Assembly: GCA_900766265.1 (NCBI GenBank)
Contig: CAAFUS010000003.1
Span: 124,001 to 188,000 of the forward strand
DNA from: Pseudomonadaceae bacterium
GTDB lineage: Bacteria > Pseudomonadota > Gammaproteobacteria > Pseudomonadales > Pseudomonadaceae
Length of the DNA stretch: 64,000 bases
Direction: 5' to 3'
Shown here: piece after piece, positions 53,828-64,000 of the stretch
How the letters are laid out: each line of letters starts with the position of its first letter
How positions within the stretch are numbered: the stretch's first letter is position 1
Translations under genes and position numbers: made by a program
Notes under the pieces: generated by a model
What the model was told of the DNA's origin: nothing
Seen by the model: the letters and a program-made list of their open reading frames with translations, nothing else
Databases searched by the model: none

Positions 53828-55426
53828 ATGTCGGATCAAGAAATTCTCAAACAGCTTTTTGCCCAGCGCGTCATCCATCAGGCCCGCGAGGTGCTCGAAG
53901 TCTGGCAACGCCTGCAGCGCAGCGAATGGAACGCCGGCTACCTCACTGCACTGGGCGACGCCAACCTTCGGCTTCGCCGCTTCGCCGACCGTTTCAAGCA
54001 GGCCGAGCACAGCGAACTGGCAACCGCCATCGATGAATGCCTGAGCGATGTGCAGGACAACCGAGGACGGCTGTCCAGCGCGACCATCTCCTCGCTGAGC
54101 CACCTCATGCACCGTCTGGCGCGTACCGGCCTGCGCCAGAACGACCCCCTGGACAACACTTACCTGCCGCCGCTGCGCAAGCCGGTCTACCTAGCCCTAC
54201 AGGATCACGAGCGTGCCACACGCCTGGTACGCCAGCTGGAGTTCTTCGGCATGTCGGCCCAGGCATTTGACGACGTCACGGCCTTTCGCGCCGCGATGCG
54301 CGAACGCCATCCGGCCGCCATCGTCATGGAGGTCGACTTCAGCGGTGCCGGTGAAGGCCTGCGCCTGGCCGAGCAGATTCAGCAAGGTGTCGAACAGCGC
54401 ATTCCGCTGCTGTTCTTCAGCGAAGACGAGACAGACACCCCTACCCGTCTGGCCGCGGTACGCGCCGGCGGTCTGGACTTCTTCACCGGCACTCTGGACG
54501 CCTCCAGCCTGCTGGAAAAGATCGAAGTGGTGACCAGCTCGGCGCATTACGAACCCTTTCGTGTACTGATCATTGACGACTCGCGCGCGCAGGCCACCCA
54601 CACCGAGCGTGTGCTCAACAACGCCGGCATCGTCACCCGCACATTGATCGACCCGATCAATGCACTGAACGCACTGGCCGAGTTTCAGCCGGACCTGATC
54701 ATCCTCGACATGTACATGCCCGATTGCATCGGCACCGAGCTGGCCAAGGTGATCCGCCAGCACGAGCGCTACGTCAGCGTACCGATCATTTACCTGTCGG
54801 CCGAAGACGACCTCGACAAACAGCTCGACGCCATGAGCGAAGGCGGTGACGACTTCCTCACCAAACCGATCAAGCCCAGCCATCTGATCGCCACGGTCCG
54901 CACCCGTGCGGAACGCGCCCGCAACCTCAAGGCCCATATCGTGCGCGACAGCCTCACCGGACTGTTCAACCACACCCACACCCTGCAGTTGCTCGAGGAT
55001 TCCCGCCTGCGGGCGCGGCGTGACAATCAGCCGCTGAGCTTCGCCATGCTCGACATCGACCACTTCAAGAAGGTTAACGACGAGTACGGCCATCCCATGG
55101 GCGACCGGGTCATCAAGAGCCTCGCACTGTTTCTCAAGCAGCGCCTGCGCAAGACCGATCAGATCGGTCGCTATGGCGGCGAGGAGTTCGCGGTAGTGCT
55201 GCCCGATACCGATGCTGCCTCCGCGGCCAAGGTACTCGACGATATCCGCCGGCGCTTCGCCGAGATCCGGTATCCGGCACAACCCCAGGATCTGCTCTGC
55301 ACATTCAGTTGCGGCATCGTCGAACTGAGCGCCGATGCCGACGTGAAGGCCCTCACCCAACGCGCCGACGAAGCGCTCTACCGCGCCAAGCGCGGCGGCC
55401 GCAACCGCGTCGAACGTTTCGAATAG
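53828..55426 (+). CDS. gcbA: REC-REC-GGDEF diguanylate cyclase (GcbA-like)
   Basis: 532-residue cytoplasmic c-di-GMP synthase. A helical N-terminus (1-115) leads to a first receiver domain (about 120-235) that looks degenerate, a second receiver (about 244-365) with IIDDSRAQ, LIILDMYMPD and FLTKPIKPS, and a GGDEF domain with GGEEF at 450-454. The inhibitory site RxxD (RKTD) lies 5 residues before it, so it should be product-inhibited. The domain plan and adjacency to a CtpL-like receptor match P. aeruginosa PA4843 (GcbA/AdcA) as I recall, which acts in attachment. ATG at 53828 has AGGA upstream; the 74-codon extension is rejected. Confidence 0.85.
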   Translation: MSDQEILKQLFAQRVIHQAREVLEVWQRLQRSEWNAGYLTALGDANLRLRRFADRFKQAEHSELATAIDECLSDVQDNRGRLSSATISSLSHLMHRLARTGLRQNDPLDNTYLPPLRKPVYLALQDHERATRLVRQLEFFGMSAQAFDDVTAFRAAMRERHPAAIVMEVDFSGAGEGLRLAEQIQQGVEQRIPLLFFSEDETDTPTRLAAVRAGGLDFFTGTLDASSLLEKIEVVTSSAHYEPFRVLIIDDSRAQATHTERVLNNAGIVTRTLIDPINALNALAEFQPDLIILDMYMPDCIGTELAKVIRQHERYVSVPIIYLSAEDDLDKQLDAMSEGGDDFLTKPIKPSHLIATVRTRAERARNLKAHIVRDSLTGLFNHTHTLQLLEDSRLRARRDNQPLSFAMLDIDHFKKVNDEYGHPMGDRVIKSLALFLKQRLRKTDQIGRYGGEEFAVVLPDTDAASAAKVLDDIRRRFAEIRYPAQPQDLLCTFSCGIVELSADADVKALTQRADEALYRAKRGGRNRVERFE

Positions 55427-55516
55427 CCGCAGCGCCCTTTGCCAAGGGCGGCCGTCACCAAGCTGACATCAAAACGCCATATCTTCAGCGCTCCCCCGTC
55501 TTGCTGAGAGGCGAGC

Positions 55517-57487
55517 ATGCGCCTGAAGTCGCTCACCACCCTGAACACCCTCCTGCTGGTCGGCGTATGCGCGGCGCTTGCGGCCACCCTGTGGTGGTCG
55601 GAACGAGCCTTGGAGAAACCCTACCTGCTGATGGCGCGCTACCTGGGCATATCGCAACAATTCCAGCAACAGGTCGCGCAGAACATCCAGGGCTATCTCG
55701 CCAGCGGCGACGCCGTTCGCCACAGCGAAGCCTTACAGGCGCTGCAGGCGCTCGAGGGCGAATTGCGCCAGGCGCTGCCCGCCTCGCTGCTGGATCAGGT
55801 CCTCCCCACGCTCGAAGACCTGCTTCAGTTCAGCGCCGCCGACCTGCTCGCGGCCGGCAAGCTCGCGGGCGACCCGCAAGGCCTGCTGCTGCAGGCCGAG
55901 CGCGAAATGGGCGCGGCGCTCGGCACGCTCCACGGCTATACCACCCAAGCCCCGACCTCGGTGGCAGCCGACTACCAGGGCGCCCTGTTCACAACTGCTC
56001 AGCACCTGCTGCGGCTCGCTCACGCCCGGAGCCGCCTGATGAGCAGCGGTCGTGACGAGCTGGCCGGTGACCTCAACCAGATCCTGCAACTGCTGAGCGC
56101 CGACGCGCGGCACCTCGACAGCCTGCCCGCGCTGGGTGTCGGCGAAGTGCAGAGTTCGACCGCCGACGACTTCGCCGCGCTACTAGGCCTTGCACGCGAC
56201 GTCGAGACGGACAAACCCGCGGAAGATCCCGCGGCGTCGGTAAAGCGCGACTTCGCAAGCCTGGTGAGCCGTTACCCCGCGGAGCTGCAGCGCACCCTCG
56301 AATCGACCCGGCAGCGCACGGCACTGGCCGAGGCCAGCCTGCGCAAGCTGGCCGATCTGCAGAACGCCCTGGCCGCCCTGGAGCCCGCCGTGCGCCAGGA
56401 ACACGGCAGAATCCAGGGCGAAGTGCGCCTGATCCAGGCCATCATCATTGGGTTCATCTTGTTGATAGCCTTGGCCATCGATCGCCTGCAGCGCCAGCTC
56501 ACCCGCACCCTGGGAGACCTCGCCCCGGCCCTCGCCGCCTGGGCCGCCGGCGACTTCAGTCGGCCGGCCTCGGTCCGCTCGCGCACCCGCGAACTGCTCG
56601 ACATCGAAACCTCGCTCAACCACCTGCGCGCCTATCTCCTGCAACTGGTCGGGACGCTGCGCCAGCATGCCGTCGAGGTGACCGACAGCAGTGGGCGCCT
56701 GGCACAGATGAGCAACGAACTGCACCAGAGCGCCCAGCGCCAGGCTGGCGGCACCGCCCAGATCCGCGATGCACTGGGCGAGCTCGAAGCCACCATCCAG
56801 CAGGTCGCTGACGGAGCCAGCCAGGCCGCGGGCGCGAGCCGGGACGCCAGCCGCGCCGTGGCTCAGGGCCAGCAGGTCATCGGCGAAAGCCTCGGAGAAC
56901 TCCGTGGACTGGTCGAAGCGGTGCAGCGCAACGAGCAGGCGATCGAGCACCTGGCGAGCGAAACCTCCAGCATCGGCAACATCCTTGGCGTCATCCGCGC
57001 CATTGCCGAACAGACCAACCTGCTGGCACTGAACGCGGCGATCGAGGCCGCTCGCGCAGGCAGCAACGGACGCGGTTTTGCCGTGGTGGCCGAAGAGGTG
57101 AGGTCGCTGGCGCAGCGCTCTGGCGCCGCCACTGAAGAGATTCAGAAGCGCATCGTCAGCCTTCAACAGGCCGCGCAGCACTCGGTGGAGGGCATGTGCG
57201 CCCAGGCCGCCCAGGCCGAAGCCACGGCCAGGGGGGCGAAGTCAGCCGACGGGGCCCTTGAGAAAATCGTCGCAGCCATCGTCACGATCGGCTCGATGGC
57301 CGACCAGATTGCGCAGGCGACCGCCCAACAGAGCGAGACCGTCAGCGAGATCCGCAGCAACAGCGAACGTATTCACCAGCTGGGCGACGCCAATCTCGGA
57401 CACATTCGCCGGGGGCGCGACCAGAGCGAGACGCTGCTGAAACTGGGCAGCGACCTGAGCGCCGCGACCCAGACGTTCCGCATCTGA
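55517..57487 (+). CDS. Methyl-accepting chemotaxis protein (CtpL-like)
   Basis: 656-residue transducer with membrane helices near 7-27 and 306-322, a helical periplasmic sensor domain of about 280 residues, a HAMP region and a signalling domain whose tip EQTNLLALNAAIEAARAG is near residue 498. It lies 90 bases after the diguanylate cyclase on the same strand. In P. aeruginosa the PA4843 neighbour is CtpL, a phosphate chemoreceptor that I recall reading phosphate through PstS, so a phosphate role is possible but unproven. GAGAGGCGAGC precedes the ATG. Confidence 0.83.
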   Translation: MRLKSLTTLNTLLLVGVCAALAATLWWSERALEKPYLLMARYLGISQQFQQQVAQNIQGYLASGDAVRHSEALQALQALEGELRQALPASLLDQVLPTLEDLLQFSAADLLAAGKLAGDPQGLLLQAEREMGAALGTLHGYTTQAPTSVAADYQGALFTTAQHLLRLAHARSRLMSSGRDELAGDLNQILQLLSADARHLDSLPALGVGEVQSSTADDFAALLGLARDVETDKPAEDPAASVKRDFASLVSRYPAELQRTLESTRQRTALAEASLRKLADLQNALAALEPAVRQEHGRIQGEVRLIQAIIIGFILLIALAIDRLQRQLTRTLGDLAPALAAWAAGDFSRPASVRSRTRELLDIETSLNHLRAYLLQLVGTLRQHAVEVTDSSGRLAQMSNELHQSAQRQAGGTAQIRDALGELEATIQQVADGASQAAGASRDASRAVAQGQQVIGESLGELRGLVEAVQRNEQAIEHLASETSSIGNILGVIRAIAEQTNLLALNAAIEAARAGSNGRGFAVVAEEVRSLAQRSGAATEEIQKRIVSLQQAAQHSVEGMCAQAAQAEATARGAKSADGALEKIVAAIVTIGSMADQIAQATAQQSETVSEIRSNSERIHQLGDANLGHIRRGRDQSETLLKLGSDLSAATQTFRI

Positions 57488-57535
57488 CAGCCCCCGGGGG
57501 CAGTGAGGGACCCGCCTGCGCACTGATGGCGCCGA

Positions 57536-59830
<2,295 letters not shown>

Positions 59831-59941
59831 CACGGGGACCGACGGCAGGTTTTTCAGGGGCGCGGAATATAGCACAAAAAATGAGCAAACCCGACTACCC
59901 CGCTCAGCCTTTACGACGAGCCGCGGCCGGCCTGCCGGCCC

Positions 59942-61015
59942 TCAGACATAACGCCGTGGCACGCGCCGGGTAACCTTGGTCAGCAATTCGTAGCCGATGG
60001 TGCCGCAGGCCTGAGCCAGCTCGTCGATCGGTACCTGAGCGCCCCACAACTCGACCGCATCCCCAAGCTGCGCCTCGGGCAGATCGGTGAGGTCCACCGC
60101 CAGCATGTCCATCGAAACCCGCCCCGCCAACGGCACGCGCCGCCCGCGAATCACCACCGGGGTATCGGGCGGTGCCGTGCGCGGATAACCGTCGGCGTAA
60201 CCACAGCTGACCGTACCGATACGCGAAGGCCGCTTGGCCACCCAATCCGCGCCGTAGCCGACGCTCTCGCCTGCGGGTACGTCCCGGATGGCGATCAGGG
60301 CGGCTGTGAGCGTCATCACGGGCTTGAGTCCCAGGGCCTGTGCCGACAGCTCGGCGAACGGCGTCGCGCCGTAGAGCATGATGCCCGGACGCAGCCAATC
60401 CATGTGCGCCGCCGCCAGGGTCAACACCGCGGCGGAGTTGGCCATGGAGCGATGATCGAATGCCAGCTCGGAGAGTGTGCAGAACTGCTCCAGCTGCAGC
60501 TCGTTAAGCGGGTGGCCCCGCTCGTCGGCGCAGGCGAAGTGGCTCATCAGATTCAGCTCCGCGACCTGGGGGGCCTCGCGCAACCTGGGATACCAGTCGC
60601 GTATCGCCTCGGCGCTAAAGCCCAGGCGGTGCATGCCAGAGTCGAGCTTCATCCAGACGTTGAGCGGCCGGGGCAACGAGGCCGCAAGCAGTTGTTCGGC
60701 GTTGGCCGCCCCTTGTACCGCCACGTCCAGCCGCAACTCGGCGGCGGCTGCGTACTCCGCGGCCTCGAAGCAGCCTTCCAGCAGAAGCACGCGGGCCTGT
60801 TCGTTTACCGCGCGAATCTCAACGGCTTCCTCAAGGCTGCAGACGGCGAAGCCATCGGCGACGTCGGCCAGCGCCGCGACGACCTGGCGCGCGCCGTGGC
60901 CATAGGCATCGGCCTTGACCACCGCGAAGGCCTTGCGCCCGGGCGCGCACTGGCGGGCCAGGCTGTAGTTGTGGCGAAGTGCGGCCAGGTCGACCGTGGC
61001 GATGAGGGGACGCAT
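59942..61015 (-). CDS. alr: Alanine racemase
   Basis: 357-residue PLP enzyme making D-alanine for peptidoglycan. The PLP Lys is Lys34 in AVVKADAYGHG, and the second catalytic Tyr lies in ESVGYGADW. TVSCGYADGYPR and GRVSMDMLAVDL are typical of the dimer core. Length matches bacterial Alr/DadX; its position beside dnaB and rplI argues for the biosynthetic alr rather than the catabolic dadX. A GGCCGGC-rich palindrome lies just after the stop (59918-59940). Upstream are degenerate GCTTCAAGC repeats. Confidence 0.92.
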   Translation of the reverse strand: MRPLIATVDLAALRHNYSLARQCAPGRKAFAVVKADAYGHGARQVVAALADVADGFAVCSLEEAVEIRAVNEQARVLLLEGCFEAAEYAAAAELRLDVAVQGAANAEQLLAASLPRPLNVWMKLDSGMHRLGFSAEAIRDWYPRLREAPQVAELNLMSHFACADERGHPLNELQLEQFCTLSELAFDHRSMANSAAVLTLAAAHMDWLRPGIMLYGATPFAELSAQALGLKPVMTLTAALIAIRDVPAGESVGYGADWVAKRPSRIGTVSCGYADGYPRTAPPDTPVVIRGRRVPLAGRVSMDMLAVDLTDLPEAQLGDAVELWGAQVPIDELAQACGTIGYELLTKVTRRVPRRYV

Positions 61016-61042
61016 AGCAAGATCCGCAGTGAGAAAGATGGT

Positions 61043-61080
61043 GCAAGCTTCAGGCTTCGAGCCGCAAGCTTCAAGCTCAA
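61043..61080. repeat. Degenerate GCTTCAAGC-type repeat between alr and dnaB
   Basis: Two GCAAGCTTCA cores (61043 and 61066 region) flank GGCTTCGAGCC. This is the same sequence family as the heptamer arrays at 14853 and 21172, in the opposite orientation and decayed. Confidence 0.6.
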
Positions 61081-61108
61081 CCGCAGCACAGGCGCGGGCC
61101 GGCTGCGC

Positions 61109-62503
61109 TTACTCGTCCTCGAACTGGTAGGCGCCCGGCGCCAGGTTTTCGAAGCGCGAGTACTTGCCGAGGAACGCCAGCCGCGTCGTGCCGATCGGAC
61201 CGTTACGCTGCTTGCCGATGATGATTTCGGCGACGCCCTTGTACTCGGTCTCCGGGTGATACACCTCGTCCCGGTAGACGAACATGATGATGTCGGCGTC
61301 CTGCTCGATGGCCCCCGATTCGCGAAGGTCGGAGTTCACCGGACGCTTGTTGGGACGCTGCTCCAGCGAGCGGTTGAGCTGCGACAGCGCCACGACAGGG
61401 CAGTTGAATTCCTTGGCCAGCGCCTTGAGCGAGCGCGAGATCTCGGAGATCTCGTTGACGCGGCTGTCGCCGCTGGAGCCGGGGATCTGCATCAGCTGCA
61501 GGTAGTCGACCATGATCATGGCGATCTCGCCGTGCTCACGCGCCAGGCGCCGGGTCCGCGCGCGCATCTCCGAGGGGCTGATGCCGGCGGTGTCGTCGAT
61601 GAACAGCTTGCGGTCGTTGAGCAGGTTGACCGCCGAGGTCAGGCGCGGCCAGTCGTCGTCGTCAAGGCGACCGGCGCGTACCTTGGTCTGGTCGATGCGG
61701 CCGAGCGAAGCCAGCATACGAATGACGATGGATTCGGCCGGCATCTCCAGCGAGTAGACCAGCACCGCCTTGTCGGTGCGCAACACGGCGTTCTCGACCA
61801 GGTTCATGGCGAAGGTGGTCTTGCCCATCGACGGACGACCCGCAACGATGATCAGATCGGCCGGCTGCAGGCCGCTGGTCTGGCCGTCCAGGTCGGTGAA
61901 GCCGGTGGAGAGCCCGGTGATCGCATCGCCATTGTTGAACAGGCTGTCGATCCGGTCGATGGCCTTGACCAGGATGTCGTTGATCCCCACCGGACCGCCG
62001 GTCTTGGGCCGCGCTTCAGCGATCTGGAAGATCAGGCGTTCGGCCTCGTCGAGAATCTCCTCGCCGGTGCGGCCCTGCGGCGCGTAGGCGCTGTCGGCGA
62101 TCTCGTTGCTGATCCCGATCAGCTGGCGCAGGGTCGCCCGCTCGCGAATGATCTGCGCGTAGGCCTTGATATTGGCGACCGACGGCGTGTTCTTCGCCAG
62201 CTCACCCAGATAGGCCAGGCCGCCGACCTGGGACAACTGCCCTTCCTTGTCCAGCTGCTCGGACAGGGTCACCACGTCGAACGGCGAATTGCGCTCGGCG
62301 AGCTTGAAGATGGCGCGGAAGATCAGACGATGGTCGTGACGGTAGAAATCGCCATCGGACACCTGATCCAGCACGCGCTCCCAGGCGTTGTTGTCCAGCA
62401 TCAGCCCGCCGAGCACGGCCTGCTCGGCCTCGATGGAATGGGGCGGCACCTTCAGCGCCGCGGTTTCCAGGTCGTACTGCTGGGGAATGCTGATGTCGTT
62501 CAT
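61109..62503 (-). CDS. dnaB: Replicative DNA helicase DnaB
   Basis: 464-residue hexameric helicase of the replication fork. The N-terminal domain opens VPPHSIEAEQAVLGGLMLDN; the RecA-like C-terminal domain has Walker A GRPSMGKTTFAMN, Walker B region IMVDYLQLMQI, and QNGPIGTTRLAFL-type C-terminus (KQRNGPIGTTRLAFLGKYSR). The start MNDISIPQQYDLETAAL at 62503 is the family start; 13 further in-frame codons lie upstream. It follows rplI on the same strand after a terminator hairpin. Confidence 0.96.
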   Translation of the reverse strand: MNDISIPQQYDLETAALKVPPHSIEAEQAVLGGLMLDNNAWERVLDQVSDGDFYRHDHRLIFRAIFKLAERNSPFDVVTLSEQLDKEGQLSQVGGLAYLGELAKNTPSVANIKAYAQIIRERATLRQLIGISNEIADSAYAPQGRTGEEILDEAERLIFQIAEARPKTGGPVGINDILVKAIDRIDSLFNNGDAITGLSTGFTDLDGQTSGLQPADLIIVAGRPSMGKTTFAMNLVENAVLRTDKAVLVYSLEMPAESIVIRMLASLGRIDQTKVRAGRLDDDDWPRLTSAVNLLNDRKLFIDDTAGISPSEMRARTRRLAREHGEIAMIMVDYLQLMQIPGSSGDSRVNEISEISRSLKALAKEFNCPVVALSQLNRSLEQRPNKRPVNSDLRESGAIEQDADIIMFVYRDEVYHPETEYKGVAEIIIGKQRNGPIGTTRLAFLGKYSRFENLAPGAYQFEDE

Positions 62504-62536
62504 GGGACTCGAAAAATAGGGGCTCAGAAAGACAAA

Positions 62537-62567
62537 GGGCACGTCCCGCTGGCGCGGAGACGTGCCC
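62537..62567 (-). terminator. Terminator after rplI
   Basis: On the minus strand GGGCACGT and ACGTGCCC form an 8-bp stem with a 15-base loop, followed by TTTGTCTTTCT. It lies between rplI and dnaB and should set dnaB apart or attenuate read-through. Confidence 0.75.
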
Positions 62568-62610
62568 GATGTTACTCGTCAGGCACCATCGGTGCCAGAC
62601 GACGGCTGTG

Positions 62611-63057
62611 TCAGCCAGCGACCACGATCAGCTTGACGGTGGCTTCGACGTCGGTGTGCAGGTGCACAGCCACGTCGTATTCACCGGTCTGACGGATGGT
62701 GCCGTTCGGCAGACGGACTTCGCTCTTGGCCACTTCGACGCCGGAGGCGGTCAGGGCGTCGGCGATGTCGTGGGTGCCGATGGAACCGAACAGCTTGCCC
62801 TCATCGCCCGCGGTAGCGGTGATGGTGACTTCCAGCTCGGCCAGCTGAGCAGCGCGGGATTCGGCCGAAGCCTTCTTCTCGGCAGCAGCCTTTTCCAGCT
62901 CGGCACGGCGCTCTTCGAAAGCGGCCACGTTGGCAGCAGTCGCAGCGGTCGCCTTGCCTTGCGGCAGCAGGTAGTTACGGCCGTAACCGGATTTGACGTT
63001 TACCTTGTCGCCCAGGTTGCCCAGATTGGCGATCTTTTCCAGCAGGATGACTTCCAT
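62611..63057 (-). CDS. rplI: 50S ribosomal protein L9
   Basis: 148-residue ribosomal protein that binds domain V of 23S rRNA. The N-terminal signature MEVILLEKIANLGNLGDKVNVKSGYGRNYLLPQGKA is canonical, then the long connecting helix (FEERRAELEKAAAEKKASAE) and the C-terminal domain. Length is standard. AAGAGGTAAGACTCAA precedes the ATG. It follows the DUF2232 gene by 21 bases; the usual rpsF-rpsR genes would lie further upstream, beyond the window. Confidence 0.97.
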   Translation of the reverse strand: MEVILLEKIANLGNLGDKVNVKSGYGRNYLLPQGKATAATAANVAAFEERRAELEKAAAEKKASAESRAAQLAELEVTITATAGDEGKLFGSIGTHDIADALTASGVEVAKSEVRLPNGTIRQTGEYDVAVHLHTDVEATVKLIVVAG

Positions 63058-63078
63058 TTGAGTCTTACCTCTTAACTT

Positions 63079-63972
63079 TTAACCTTCACCGTTCGCAGGC
63101 CCCGCACCGTTGTTTCGGGAGGCGCGGCCGCGAAAATCAAACAAGCTGTCGACAACGGCCACTACGGCCAGTAACGGATAAATCATGTGCATGAACAGCA
63201 CCAGGGTGACGTACAGCCCGACCAGCCAGAACCGCGCCAGTCTGCCCTGCGCAACCAGCCCGTGAACCAGGGCCAGGCCGGCGAAGAACAGCGGCACGCT
63301 GCACAGCGGTGTCAACACCGCGAACTGCACGCCAAGGTTCGGCCCGATCAGCATGCCCATCAGCAGCAGGAACGCCAGCAGCGGCCGAAAACGCAGCGTC
63401 TGGAACTCCCGACCGAAGCCGCCGGGGTTGTACAACACCCCCTGCCAGTAACGGCCAAGCATTAGGCTCAGCAATGTCACCATTTGCATCAGCGCCGCCA
63501 GCAGACCGGTCAGAACCGGCGCAAGCAGCCCTTCGAGCCGCTCGCGCTCGGCTGCCGAAAGCTGCTCGTAGGCATCCGACAAGGTGCCCGGGAGAACTTT
63601 CTGCAGCTCGCCTGCGACGGCCGCGATCGGCTCGCCGAATACTTCACCCAGAGCCCAGGCGTACAGCAACCCGAGCCCCACGCTGCACAACATCACGCGG
63701 CTCCACGAAACACTGCTTCGCAGCAGCATCGCCAGGCCCAGCGCCCCCAGCAGCACCAGCAGGGTGCGAGGGTCGCCGAAATACCACCAGACAAACGCCG
63801 GCAGCAGGGCCCAACCGATGACGCCCATCGCGTCGTTCAGGCCTCGTCTCAGCAGCACCAGAGCACCGGCTGCGGCACTTAGCCAGAACAACAGCGGCAG
63901 CGCCGCGCAACCGACCACCACCAGGGTGGCCTGCATGCGCCCGCGCATGATGAATTCAGCCAGCGCGCGCAT
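63079..63972 (-). CDS. DUF2232 family membrane protein
   Basis: 297-residue integral membrane protein with about eight hydrophobic segments (for example residues 14-40, 68-85, 92-110, 158-180, 205-240 and 250-280). The DUF2232 family sits between rpsR and rplI in many proteobacteria and Firmicutes; it resembles S-component or transporter-like folds but has no known function. AAAGGA lies 9 bases before the ATG. The gene is cotranscribed with rplI. Confidence 0.85.
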   Translation of the reverse strand: MRALAEFIMRGRMQATLVVVGCAALPLLFWLSAAAGALVLLRRGLNDAMGVIGWALLPAFVWWYFGDPRTLLVLLGALGLAMLLRSSVSWSRVMLCSVGLGLLYAWALGEVFGEPIAAVAGELQKVLPGTLSDAYEQLSAAERERLEGLLAPVLTGLLAALMQMVTLLSLMLGRYWQGVLYNPGGFGREFQTLRFRPLLAFLLLMGMLIGPNLGVQFAVLTPLCSVPLFFAGLALVHGLVAQGRLARFWLVGLYVTLVLFMHMIYPLLAVVAVVDSLFDFRGRASRNNGAGPANGEG

Positions 63973-64000
63973 GCGATCTATCCTTTACGTCCTTGTCGAG
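63973..64000 (-). other. Possible 3' end of the upstream ribosomal-protein gene
   Basis: The last 28 bases hold the Shine-Dalgarno of the DUF2232 gene and an in-frame TAA at 63985-63987 after codons for Ser-Thr-Arg-Thr. By analogy this could be the end of rpsR, but too little sequence remains to be sure. Confidence 0.25.

Overview
The window is 64 kb of GC-rich chromosome from a member of the Pseudomonadaceae, most likely the Stutzerimonas (Pseudomonas stutzeri) group. That placement rests on gene content and order recalled from Pseudomonas genomes, not on a database search. Blocks that look familiar from P. aeruginosa include dksA2-zigA-DUF1826, ampD-ampE-MCP, zapE-trpS-hydrolase-zapG, ndh-tRNAs-clpB-pgeF-rluD-bamD-PP0621-pilS-pilR, and ygiQ-alr-dnaB-rplI-DUF2232. 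The window is almost all core chromosome. I see no prophage, insertion sequence, CRISPR array or integron.

Layout. 1-4.7 kb: the divergent rutR fragment and the rutABCDEF pyrimidine-degradation operon, whose upstream region carries a RutR box, an NtrC-like site and a sigma-54 promoter. 4.9-7.2 kb: a zinc-starvation operon behind a near-perfect Zur box (dksA2, zigA, DUF1826); dksA2 shows an apparent one-base frameshift near its start. 7.3-9.6 kb: yigZ, an intergenic region with two perfect DnaA-box 9-mers, an adenosine/adenine deaminase and a small protein. 9.6-14.9 kb: a Bcr-type MFS pump, a TetR regulator, and the copper module copZ / copA-cueR with two CueR-type promoters. 14.9-21.2 kb: a ferritin and a tripartite RND efflux operon. 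21.2-25.5 kb: RIO1-type kinase, ada, a small protein, a TatD-family hydrolase and a DUF3140/DUF5872 pair. 25.6-31.1 kb: a chemoreceptor with a sigma-28 promoter, ampE, ampD, endonuclease V and a GlxA-type AraC regulator. 31.3-36.1 kb: zapE, trpS, an alpha/beta hydrolase, zapG and nadC.

36.3-43.4 kb is the least understood part. Two large paralogous DUF1631 proteins flank a DUF3094 mini-protein, ndh and a tRNA-Asn/Pro/Lys operon, and the second paralogue is translationally coupled to a canonical PilZ (c-di-GMP receptor) protein. 43.5-52.4 kb: clpB with a sigma-32 promoter, pgeF, rluD, bamD, PP0621, pilS and pilR. 52.5-57.5 kb: DUF2333, a REC-REC-GGDEF diguanylate cyclase (GcbA-like) and a second chemoreceptor (CtpL-like). 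57.5-64 kb: ygiQ, alr, dnaB, rplI and DUF2232, all on the minus strand.

Functional themes are nitrogen scavenging from pyrimidines, Zn and Cu homeostasis, drug efflux, cell-wall recycling, and surface behaviour (type IV pilus two-component system, c-di-GMP, chemotaxis). The points most worth following are the dksA2 frameshift, the DUF1631/DUF1631/PilZ cluster, the pilR upstream mini-ORF and the heptanucleotide repeat arrays.
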